Shown here: one piece after another, positions 47,873-56,700 of the stretch
Position numbering within the stretch: the first letter of the stretch is position 1
Layout: each line of letters starts with the position of its first letter
From: Hofstenia miamia
Taxonomy: Eukaryota > Xenacoelomorpha > Acoela
Direction: 5' to 3'
DNA length: 64,000 nucleotides
Assembly: GCA_004352715.1 (NCBI GenBank)
Contig: SCFE01000108.1
Span: forward strand, 1,432,759 to 1,496,758
Translations under genes and position numbers: made by a program
The notes under the pieces: model-generated
Told to the model about the DNA's origin: nothing
Databases searched by the model: none
Seen by the model: the letters and a program-made list of their open reading frames with translations, nothing else

Positions 47873-48420
47873 GATTCTAATAATAAAAGAGAAACAATTA
47901 AAGAAATGGAAAGAGTAGCAATGCTAGTTACAAATAAACTAAGTAATTGGAGCATGGAGAATGGTCTAAAATTAAACTTAAAGAAAACACGGTTCAATTG
48001 TTTCAATATGAAATCAAACATAAGTTGTTCTAATTTGAAGCTGTCCGATGGTAGAAATGTGTTTGAGAAATGTAATTTTAAGTTTTCGCAAGAAACACTT
48101 AGGAGAGAACTTCGCTATGACGTACCCCACGTAATATCCCAAGCTCTTACTGGACATGGTAGACATAATGCATTTATATCCAAAATCAATCACAATGTCA
48201 GTTCTTTTTCCTGATTATGTGATCAGCAAGAAACTATCCATCGTATTATATTTAACTGCATTACAATGATGAACGTACGGCTTTCATTACGACATTGAAA
48301 TAAAAATATGACCGTCTACATGCTTTCAATAGTATAGATGCAATGGTAGATAATGACTATTTTAATTTCTTGGCCGAATTTTTACAACGAACTAAACTGA
48401 CTGGCCCTTAATCTTTGATT
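47873..48420 (+). pseudogene. I/R1-like LINE remnant: RT edge joined to C-terminal zinc-knuckle region
   Basis: The translation has VTNKLSNWSMENGLKLNLKK followed by T-R-F-N-C-F. This is the post-YADD segment of LINE RTs (L..W....GL.LN..KT). Soon after comes SQALTGHGRHNAFISKINHN, then, past a stop, CDQQETIHRIIFNC. This matches the LTGHG...F..... C.C...ET..H....C tail found after RNase H in I/R1-clade LINEs. Thumb, linker and RNase H are missing between them, so this is a copy deleted between RT and the C-terminus. A further YDRLHAF...W-less segment continues to about 48410. Confidence 0.65.
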
Positions 48421-48518
48421 AAAATTTATGTTGATGGCTTCAATTTCTGAAGCGACTGGTTTCCTGATATCCTCCATTTATTTAGTTATTTATTTTATAC
48501 GTTTTTTTAAATATATGA

Positions 48519-48568
<50 letters not shown>
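48519..48568. repeat. (ATT)n microsatellite
   Basis: About 50 bp of ATT trinucleotide, 100 bp after the LINE remnant. A second TTATTATTATCATTA run at about 48777-48792 follows an AATAAATAGCTATTGAAGTG segment. Both look like LINE 3' tails, which in these clades are commonly short tandem repeats. Confidence 0.85.
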
Positions 48569-50054
48569 CCAAAAAATTAAATGTATGGCGAAGTATAAAA
48601 TCCAACAAATTCTAATTCTTTTTAAATTGTAAATAGTGACTTTAATGTTTTTTAAATTATTATTTGTAGCTTAGTTTGTAGTTTGTACATTTTGTATCTA
48701 TATTTGTATATATTGTATATATCATGTATAGAACATCAATGTGCACAAACAAACGAATAAATAGCTATTGAAGTGTTATTATTATCATTACGGTACTAAG
48801 GATTTGAATTCCTACTAATTTTTCAAGCATTTGTTTATTTATGTCTTGTTTTGAGCTGTATTCACATTTGTCCTTACTTTAGAATTGCTTGATTTTCAAA
48901 TGATTTCAGGAACTGACTGTTTTCTACTAAGAATTATAGTTTACTCAGTTATTTAAGAGTACAAAAACGTGTTATTCTTATTTTCCTTCCAAATTTTTGA
49001 CGTTGCTTACATAGTAGCTACAGATTCTACTTGAAATTTCATTGCAAATGTTAAAATGTCAAATAGATGTTTGTCATTGTCACTATTTTAATTAGACGTT
49101 TTGCATTGCATCTTTTATCGGTTACTTGACTCGACTACAATATTTGTTTCGATGGGCAAGCATTGGAAATTTTTTAAAACTTACTTTTCTTGCTATAAAT
49201 ACATTTCGATATAAATATACTTCGTATATAATGATGCATGTACCATTTCAATGCTGCCAATAACTAAATCGCTTTTGGATATGGTGGAAATATTACAAAA
49301 TGTGAAAAATTTGACATTGCACTAACATTCCCATCATCACTGCTTTTTTACAAAACATTCAACAAAAATATATAGAGTGAAAAATAAGTAATGAATGAAG
49401 GTATTATATAATCATTAGTTAAATAGTTGAGAACTGTTGATGATTGTCAATAGATTTAATAAGAACATCAACCAACATATCAAAGACTAGCATCGTCAAA
49501 TTACAAATTTGTGTATATTATTTAAAGGCTAACCTTATTATACTAGATCATTACTATTGTTAGCAGTAGTTTATGTCTATAGTCATTTTTTGAACTTGGA
49601 AGCTATAACCATTTAAAAATTATTGAAATCATTTAAAAGAGATCACTCATTACAACCAAGTCTAAATTCAAAAGATGATGATATGCATAATTTATTAATA
49701 CCAACAATAAAGAAACATTTAAAATTTTATGTTTTTAATTTTTTAGTGAAATCTATTAATTTAGCTGATTTTTCATTTTCTTTCATGCCAATACAATTTT
49801 CAAATGATGCATTGAACAAATTTCGTTCACCTCGTTTGTCATATAGTCGCAGCACAAGTGTTGTGCCTCTGATACTTTGAAATGTCAAGGAGTTGATATT
49901 TCAGCACAACACTGATTAAACATGAATAATAAACGTCCGTGAAATAATCGAATTTAAGAAAATCATTATCTCTAGTTAAATTCTATTGTGTAAGTTGTAG
50001 CCATGGGTGCATGATCACAAAGAGTCTGTCATTGCAGAAATTCTGATTGTGTAT
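48569..50054. other. Probable LINE 3' UTR, then non-coding
   Basis: 48569-48792 is likely untranslated 3' sequence of the preceding LINE, ending in an ATT-type tail. After that the DNA is AT-rich with no supported gene. The 85-codon frame at 49623-49880 (+) has no family motif. Confidence 0.4.
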
Positions 50055-50793
50055 CGGGGCCGCCGTGTAAATAAAGTGAGCACAGGGGCTTGCTCAATTT
50101 TTGAAGGGGCTAATAAATATTTTATTTTATTTAAAATATTTTATTAGTATTATAAAATAAGATAAGAAAGAGCTTGAACAAAATTTTATTTAAGAACAAT
50201 AGGAAAAAATAGTTTACCACAACTGCAATCGTCGATTTTTCAAATTGTTAAATATTTTTAAAAAATTTTCAGTTTCAATTGAAGAAGTCACTAAACTTTC
50301 ATGTGAAAGGAGTACCAAATTAGCCTTCCGTTTCTGTATTAATCAAGTTATCAAAAATTATTGAAGAATATTACTAATCCTAGATATTAATTCAAAAACA
50401 AAATTGTAATAAGTACATACGCACCTCGAATAAAAATTTGATTAAGTGAATCACTTCTCTATTTGTAATTCATTTATAGTATATATAATTTGACCTACAA
50501 AATTATTAGCCAATAAGAATTTACTTTATAACATTCTGCCTTTCTTATTTTATCATAGATGCTAAATTAAGTACGTGTTTTTATATAGTTAATTATTATG
50601 TCTAATATTGTTGTGTATACTGTATATCTTGTAATGAAAAATAGGATTAGAACAAAAGCTATATGAGAAAAAAATTATTTGTAATTATTAAAAAATCTCT
50701 ATTTCAGTTATAAACTTATGAAATTTTAGAGGGGGCTTTGAATTTAGCAGGCGGGGCTTAGCCCCTTGTAGCCCCCTCGAGACGGCGGCGCTG
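50055..50793. mobile_element. Non-autonomous hAT-type element with 8-bp target duplication
   Basis: The left end CGGGGCCGCCGTGT (50055-50068) and the reverse complement of the right end, CAGCGCCGCCGTCT (50793-50780), agree at 11 of 14 positions. Directly outside lie TTGTGTAT (50047-50054) and TTGTGAAT (50794-50801), an 8-bp duplication with one difference; 8 bp is diagnostic of hAT insertion among the common superfamilies. GC-rich GGGGCT words cluster near both ends, while the ~600-bp core is AT-rich and codes for nothing recognisable. Confidence 0.7.
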
Positions 50794-50801
50794 TTGTGAA
50801 T

Positions 50802-51101
50802 GTCTTTGAACAAACTAAAATGGCAAAATAAGGGCTGAAAACAAAATTGGAGTGAGTAAGAGATTTACAGTATAACAATAATAGTGTACTAATCTGATAA
50901 AGTTAAATGTTTGTCTAAGTATTACAAATTTGCTTCCCATCTTCAATCAAAAGAGTGCGTACAATTATAATTCAACATATATCGTAGCTTAACAATTATA
51001 GATAATGTAACGGCATTCCTTAAGAAATTGCCTAAAGATGTTTGATTTGATGCGAGTTAAATTGGTTTAGTAGGAAATTGTTATAGCGTGGCAAATTAAA
51101 T
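50802..51101. other. Non-coding spacer
   Basis: About 300 bp between two mobile elements, with nothing recognisable. Confidence 0.5.
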
Positions 51102-51148
51102 AGAGTTCAAATAGTTGAAAATTCTTAAGCATTTTCAATAACTTCAGT

Positions 51149-51197
51149 GAAACCATTTAAAGATGTATTTCGACTTACAACGTCATCGTCAGTTTCC
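51149..51197 (-). ncRNA. Hammerhead-ribozyme-like motif, copy 1
   Basis: On the minus strand GGAAA is followed by CTGACGA (the hammerhead CUGANGA box), a short GAC/GTC hairpin, GAAA, a CAT/ATG hairpin, and GGTTTC, which can pair with GGAAAC to close stem I. Penelope-like elements are known to carry hammerhead ribozymes in their terminal repeats, and the position fits. Weaknesses: one extra base between CTGACGA and stem II, and short stems II and III. Confidence 0.35.
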
Positions 51198-51477
51198 TTA
51201 CAAAATTATTCTCTCTTAATTTATTTGATTTTATAATATATATCTTACTAAATCTTAATTATTGGTAGTAACAGTTTGTGTACGTAATCTTCTATGGTAT
51301 TTAGACTTGGTTGAAAAGATCTAATTGAAATACTATAATGATTTTAAGATGTTTTGCTTCAGTATTTCTTGAAATTCTGACATTATAACTTAGTCCACAA
51401 TTTCTAAGATGTTTTGAAATTTTTTCATTATAACTTAGTTCACAATTTTTTAGATATTTTGAAATTTTTTAATTTGT

Positions 51478-52148
51478 TTCATGTTCTTTTGTTCTTCTAC
51501 TTAGTTGCCGACTGCAATATCCGATATACCTAATCTTCACCACAGGCGCATTGAATTTTATAAATTACATTAGGTTTATCGAAAATATTAGTTGCTAATT
51601 TTAAGCCAAGCTTTGAATTAAGTTTATCGATCTTATAAATGAATCATACTTTTTCTTTAATAAATTCGATCTTTCTCATTTATATTATAAATACGTGCTC
51701 AAAATTATGTGAATATTTCATTTCTCTGTTGGTTGTAACTATTTCTGAAATTAACTCTTTAATATATTTATCAATAAAATGGTTTGGTTATTCATTTTTT
51801 CTTAGATCTGCCTTCAATTTGATAATTTCTCGGTGTATTATATCATAGGAGCTTGTAATATCGAATATTCTATGTATTGCTTCTTTAATTAAGAATACTT
51901 TAAATGATCTTGGAGAATTTGAGTTAAAATTTAGTATCAAACCAGTATCTGATGTTTTCGTGTATATTCCAGTTATAAAGATTTTAAACTCCTCATTATT
52001 TTAACATTTAAGAAATTTAAAATGTAATTTTCTTCCTTTTTCATTGTGAATTTGATACTATTATCTACTAAATTTAGCTTAGTCAACATTTCTTCGGCAT
52101 TTTTTTCATTATCTACTAAGGAGAACTGTTGTTACTAATATTTAAGAT
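51478..52148 (-). pseudogene. Penelope-like protein: RT thumb region and GIY-YIG endonuclease
   Basis: Penelope elements encode a telomerase-related RT fused to a GIY-YIG nuclease. The minus strand from 52148 reads LVDNEKNAEEMLTKLNLVDN, then SIKFTMKKEENYILNFLNV (FLDV in the family), then LEYTRKHQ, recalling the Y-[RT]-K-T-[DS]-T-G segment in another frame, then SPRSFKVFLIKEAIHRIFDI. The nuclease follows at 51575-51478: NVIYKIQCACGED, then after a frameshift YIGYCSRQLSRRTKEH, containing the YIG half of the signature and the conserved R and EH. At least two frameshifts and several stops are present. The catalytic RT motifs lie in the missing 5' part. Confidence 0.75.
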
Positions 52149-52201
52149 TTAGTAAAAATCATTTATATAATCAAGTAAATTTGGAGGGACTAATTTTGTA
52201 A

Positions 52202-52251
52202 GGAAACTAACGACGACCTTGTAGGTCGAAATATATTTTTGAAAGTTTTTA
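52202..52251 (+). ncRNA. Hammerhead-ribozyme-like motif, copy 2 (mutated core)
   Basis: The inverted partner of copy 1 reads GGAAACTAACGA, then a GACC/GGTC hairpin with TTGTA loop, then GAAATA. The core box is CTAACGA instead of CTGACGA, which would inactivate a hammerhead. Stem II is better paired than in copy 1 (4 bp), with compensating-type changes relative to it. Confidence 0.3.
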
Positions 52252-52270
52252 TTAGAGTTCAAATAATTGA

Positions 52271-53382
52271 TTGACTTGTGAAAAATTATCAGTTTCTTTA
52301 AACAGTATTATCTAGTAAAATTTGTTCTAACAAAATCAGTTGAAAATGCAATAAGAAATATAAGATGGCTGTATGTAATTACTTTACTATATTGTGTTTC
52401 AATTCTAAGGAATTCAAGTTTGCATTATAAAATCAAAAACTAATTCAAAAAATATTGTTCTCGAAATACGTTCAATTTTAATTACTTCGACATGTAATAC
52501 TTTAAGAAATTAAGAGTTACATTTGACTAATTACTTTAACTTTGAAAATTCTAAATTATCATTAGAAAAACGATGATTTCAATATCGCAGCATCTGCTCA
52601 CCAACGCAATATTCATTCAATTCAAGTTACAGTTTTAATAATTTTTGTTATGGCAACAATCGATGCATCGATATCAACGAATTTTTTTTAAGAAAATAAC
52701 TAGACAGAAGAAATGATAAATGACAATAACAATTAACAATGTCCTCAACGCTTTATTCAAATAAGCATATATAATCATAACTTTTTAGGATCATGAACAA
52801 TGTTAGGCCATATTATAAAATAGACTTTTCTATTATTAGCACAACGAAAAATTTAAACAAATGAACTTGAAATATGAAACATGTTATTTATAAGCGAACT
52901 TCATTCATTAATGCCTCTGTTAAACTATGGAGTGATTTCGCTGATTTTGCATTTTTAATCAATATGAAAAGAAAGAATTGAATATTAATCAGGCGATTTT
53001 GAATTCTACAATAAAAATTATTCAACTGAAAGAAATCAACGGGTCATAACGCATGTGTGAAATATTTTATTTGTAATGGTTTTGTATAGTACATTGACAT
53101 ACTGAGTTACTATTAGCAAGATTGAATATACTAAAAATCAAATTTTGAATTAAGATTTCATCTTCATTTTACCATAAAGCCTAATAAATTGTAATGTTAA
53201 ATTACATGTCAACTAATTAATCAGTTTCATATCCATTATATTCCCGTGATGATAAAGTTTGTACAAAAGAAGTGCCTTTAATTGATGTCAGTGAATATTA
53301 AGTAGCAAAAATTTGACTATTCGACCTAGATTATAATAATAAAAATACGAATATGAATAAAAAGACAATCTAGCATCGCACT
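52271..53382. other. Non-coding stretch
   Basis: Nothing recognisable. Uniform AT-rich sequence. Confidence 0.5.
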
Positions 53383-53815
53383 CAGAGATGGACATGGGCC
53401 GTGCAGCCCGTGGGATGTGCAGGATGGGGTTGGGCCTTGTTTGCCAAAAAATGGTTTAAATTTTAAAAAACTGACTATTCCATAACTGTGCATGCAAATA
53501 CATTGAATTTTATGTAAGTTATAATTATAAAGTTGAAAAATAAAGTTTACATTTTGGAGATTTTACATTAGTATCATATACTATTCTAAATTTCAATTTA
53601 GAATATTCAATTTCAGTGCTTAGATTTTATTAAAAGTGTCTCTGCCATACCAAATTTTTGTGGAGCAAACCAAGAAATTAATTTTTTTATAAGTATTACA
53701 AAAATCCGCCGAATTTACTGTAAAATAAATGGGACGGGTCGGATTCGGCAAGGGCCTAAAGTTGCTTGGGCTGTGCTGGGTTTGGGCCTAAATTTTCTGC
53801 CTATGTCAATCTCTG
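53383..53815. mobile_element. Non-autonomous hAT-type element with 8-bp target duplication
   Basis: The left end CAGAGATGGACATGGGCC (53383-53400) and the reverse complement of the right end CAGAGATTGACATAGGCA (53815-53798) agree at 15 of 18 positions. The octamers ATCGCACT (53375-53382) and ATTGCACT (53816-53823) outside differ at one position, an 8-bp hAT-type target duplication. Both sub-terminal regions are rich in GGGCC/GGGTTTGGGCC-like words; the ~300-bp centre is AT-rich and has no transposase. A relative of the left end occurs at 44009. Confidence 0.75.
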
Positions 53816-53823
53816 ATTGCACT

Positions 53824-55699
53824 CTGATTAACACTAGTCGTACACTGCCATAAACTAGAGTAAACCAGAAAATTTTATAATTTGATTTTACTTTACTTAA
53901 GACCTCGTACACTGCATAAAACCCAATTTATTAGTAAAAATTACAACTAAAAGAATATATTTTGTTTATTTATGATATGCCTTCGAGTGTTATTGTGCCA
54001 TTTAATTAAAAAAATTAAATTAACACAAATGTGATATATATTAAGAATGTAATCATTTGATTTAAATAACTTCGAAGATTTAGATAATAGATTTTACTAA
54101 AAAGTACATCCTCCCCACATTTAATAACAAGGAAATCTATTTGAAATAAGAGATATCTTGGTAATTAACTACAACCAATCGCATTTCCACTTTAGTAAGC
54201 AATGTCAATATTTTACAATAGGTTGGAGCAAAAATCAAATTGTCTACATTATGAAAATTTGCTTACTCAAATGCAGCAACAAAGAAAAACATTTTGTAAT
54301 TAATTCCTTTGCAATTATATATTTTATTTATATAGACTGTGTAATAAATATTCAGTGACATTCAAATTGAGATCAATGTTGTTTACATTACCTTACTTTA
54401 CTTAACTATGCTTTATTTAAGACCTCGTACGTTAAATTGAATTTTCAATCATTTACAAAATATTATCGAGATTAGACTTGGTCAAACTATTTAAAATATT
54501 TTCATTTTATGCCAAAAAAATAGTTTTATTAAAATATTGTTTACAGTTGTGATTGTAAGATTTTTCTTTTTCATTATATATCTATTCTCTAACCAGTGTT
54601 CTTTTGATTTCAGAATCAAAGTTTTTAATGCCTTCACAAACCTAATCGATAAAACGCTATCTGTCAATACATAGAGCTAGTTGTTAGATTTCATATCATA
54701 TATATGTTCGATCACATCACAGACATTGTTATTACGCGCAATACAGAATAGCCAAACGCAATTTCATTATTTACTTCAACATTAATGCTGATCCCGTTAT
54801 TTTTCTACATTTCAGTTACATTATGACAAAATGCACACGTGAATTCGTTTCAGTCAATCAGCAATTGAATTTAGCGCATTGGATTACTGGAAAATTCTCG
54901 CTAAAAACATTTCTATTGAAATTGTTTGAGGAAAATATTTTGGAAATTTTTATTTGATGAAAGAACAACCCCAAGAACATGTTTTAGCAAATTTGCTATA
55001 CAAATTTATGAAGCATTAAACCTCCGCTCAACAATTATCCAATTCACTGTATCGAAGATCATCTTAGTGCATCAGGTTAGTGATTTCTATAAGTTGAAAC
55101 AGGATTTGGTGTTTTCAAGACTCTTGATACAATGTTTTTCCAAATCCATGTAGAATTAGGGCAGTTCGATAATAAAATGACTAGTCAATAAATTCTCAAT
55201 TATTAATATAATACTACTACTACGTCAAATATCAACAGTCTTGACGAATATTGATAGCTAAAATAATTTTTTAAGGACATTTTGAAAATAAAAAGGAAAC
55301 ACTAAACAACAAACGCCTCTTGGCTTAGGGTTTAAAAGTTGAGGCTTCTGGGTTATATCAAGTTGGAAGCAGGTAACGACCTGTTTGTTCATTCGTGATG
55401 CGGGTCACTTTATGATCGTTAGGGTAGAAGACAACTAACAGTCCCTTTAACTACTAATAAAATAGAGTATACTAAACAATGTTTTTCTTTAATGTACAGC
55501 AGCTGGTCAGCCAGTGCTATGCCTCCGCCGGTGTTTTTTCATTTTTTGTTATTACTTTTGTTTCGCGCTATTTTTTGTTGCAAGAGTTGACATTACTTTT
55601 TTAAATGCACTAACTGCTTACAATTTTAATAAGTTGGCATTAAACTTGTTTTCAAAGATAATAGTATAACTATTTTAAATTATTAATCCGCTCAATTTT
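53824..55699. other. Non-coding stretch with one tRNA/SINE-like patch
   Basis: No gene was recognised. At about 55316-55440 the sequence CTTGGCTTAGGGTTTAAAAG and a later GGGTTATATCAAG loosely resemble pol III A and B boxes, about 30 bp apart, as in a shortened tRNA-derived SINE head. No cloverleaf folds and no second copy is present in the window. Confidence 0.4.
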
Positions 55700-56460
55700 C
55701 ATACATTTATCATTTAAAGTTTCTTCCATTTACTTATAATAAACTTCTTGTCATAAAATAGCTGTTCCATTACCTTTGCCAAACTACTGCTTTTAATCGA
55801 TGTCAATTAAGAAATTCTTTCAAAATATTGATTTTCTTGTCATATTTCAAATTTAAGGAATTATTTAAATACCTATTTATAATTCTTTTTAATTTAGAAT
55901 AGTCTTTTCTGTTACATTTATTATGATTCTTCAGAACCATTGCCATGTTTTCAAATTCAAGATATGCTTGCAGTTTATTAAACTTTTCCGTTATTGGGTG
56001 TTTTAGGTAACATTTAAAAATTTCAGAAATTTCATAACAGTTTTCTCACTTTGAAACCGATCAATGTTTGATTCTTACAGTCATTCAAAATTCTTAGAAT
56101 GATTTTCTATATTTTTAATTATGATCTTGGTATTTATTCTGATACAATTGAAAATAAATTAAGGAATTAATGGATCTTGAACAAGAAATTTCAATTTATT
56201 ATGAAGAATTTTTGGTTCATTTCTATTGTCTTCTTTTCTTTAAATTTTGAATTTTTCATTAACTTCAATATGGCTCTTCTAAATTTTCTAATGTCTTTAA
56301 ATTTAAAGCAACCATTTTTAGGTATTATAAATGTAGACAGTGCTGAAAAAATATCCAATTTAATGCAGCATTCAAAAATATCAAATCAAGAATGCTTTTT
56401 GAAATTCAAATAGTTGTTGAAGCATGGCTTTGTGATATTGAATAATTCTTTGTTCTTAAA
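55700..56460 (-). pseudogene. Degenerate minus-strand coding remnant, possibly Penelope-related
   Basis: The minus strand preserves long coherent stretches between stops, such as FKKHSWFDIFECC-like (its W is a stop), CIKLDIFSALSTFIIPKNGC, FKFKDIRKFRRAILKLMKNS, and NMAMVLKNHNKCNRKD in another frame. Such stretches suggest an old coding region rather than random AT-rich DNA. I do not recognise the family with confidence. Its position next to a Penelope GIY-YIG scrap raises a link, although the strands are opposite. Confidence 0.25.
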
Positions 56461-56560
56461 AACATTAAATCTATAAAAGAAAAAAAGGGAATAGTATCAA
56501 TAACATAAAATAAGATCAATTTTCAATTTAAAAGCACCTAATTTTGAAGATTTGTCTAAA

Positions 56561-56690
56561 GTTGTTCATAAAATTACATGCGCCTGTGGTGAAACTTGTT
56601 GGACAAACTTCAAGACAATTATGTAAAAAAGTGCATAGAACAACAGAAACATCGAATAAAATATTATGCAATACACAAGACTACATATTC
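56561..56690 (+). pseudogene. Penelope-like GIY-YIG endonuclease fragment
   Basis: The plus-strand translation gives VVHKITCACGETC and, after a one-base frameshift, VGQTSRQLCKKVHRTTETSN. This parallels the NVIYKIQCACGED / YIGYCSRQL arrangement of the 51.5-kb element and of GIY-YIG domains in Penelope elements (K-I-x-C-x-C-G-[ED]-x-Y-[IV]-G-[EQ]-T-x-R). No terminal repeats or target duplication were found. It is a short, dead remnant independent of the other copy. Confidence 0.6.
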
Positions 56691-56700
56691 AAAACATTAT

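Larger units (their letters stand above)
51102..52270 (-). mobile_element. 5'-truncated Penelope-like element with target duplication
   Basis: Near-identical 17-bp direct repeats AGAGTTCAAATAGTTGA (51102-51118) and AGAGTTCAAATAATTGA (52254-52270) bracket the insertion, a length plausible for a Penelope target duplication. Inside each end lies a copy of the same ~45-bp sequence (ATTTCGAC..TAC....GTCRTCGT.AGTTTCCTTACAAAAT), at 51166-51208 and, inverted, 52193-52233. Between them, on the minus strand, lie the C-terminal part of a Penelope RT and a GIY-YIG endonuclease. Only about 1.1 kb of a typically ~2.5-3.5 kb element is present, so the 5' RT half is missing. Confidence 0.8.

Noticed and set aside
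51639-51848. 69-codon plus-strand frame within the Penelope element
   Set aside because: Antisense shadow of the Penelope RT tail, which has clear motifs on the minus strand.
55316-55440. tRNA-derived SINE suggested by TGGCTTAGGG and GGGTTATATCAAG
   Set aside because: The A and B boxes deviate from consensus, are too close together, and no second copy or tail is visible; kept only as a remark.
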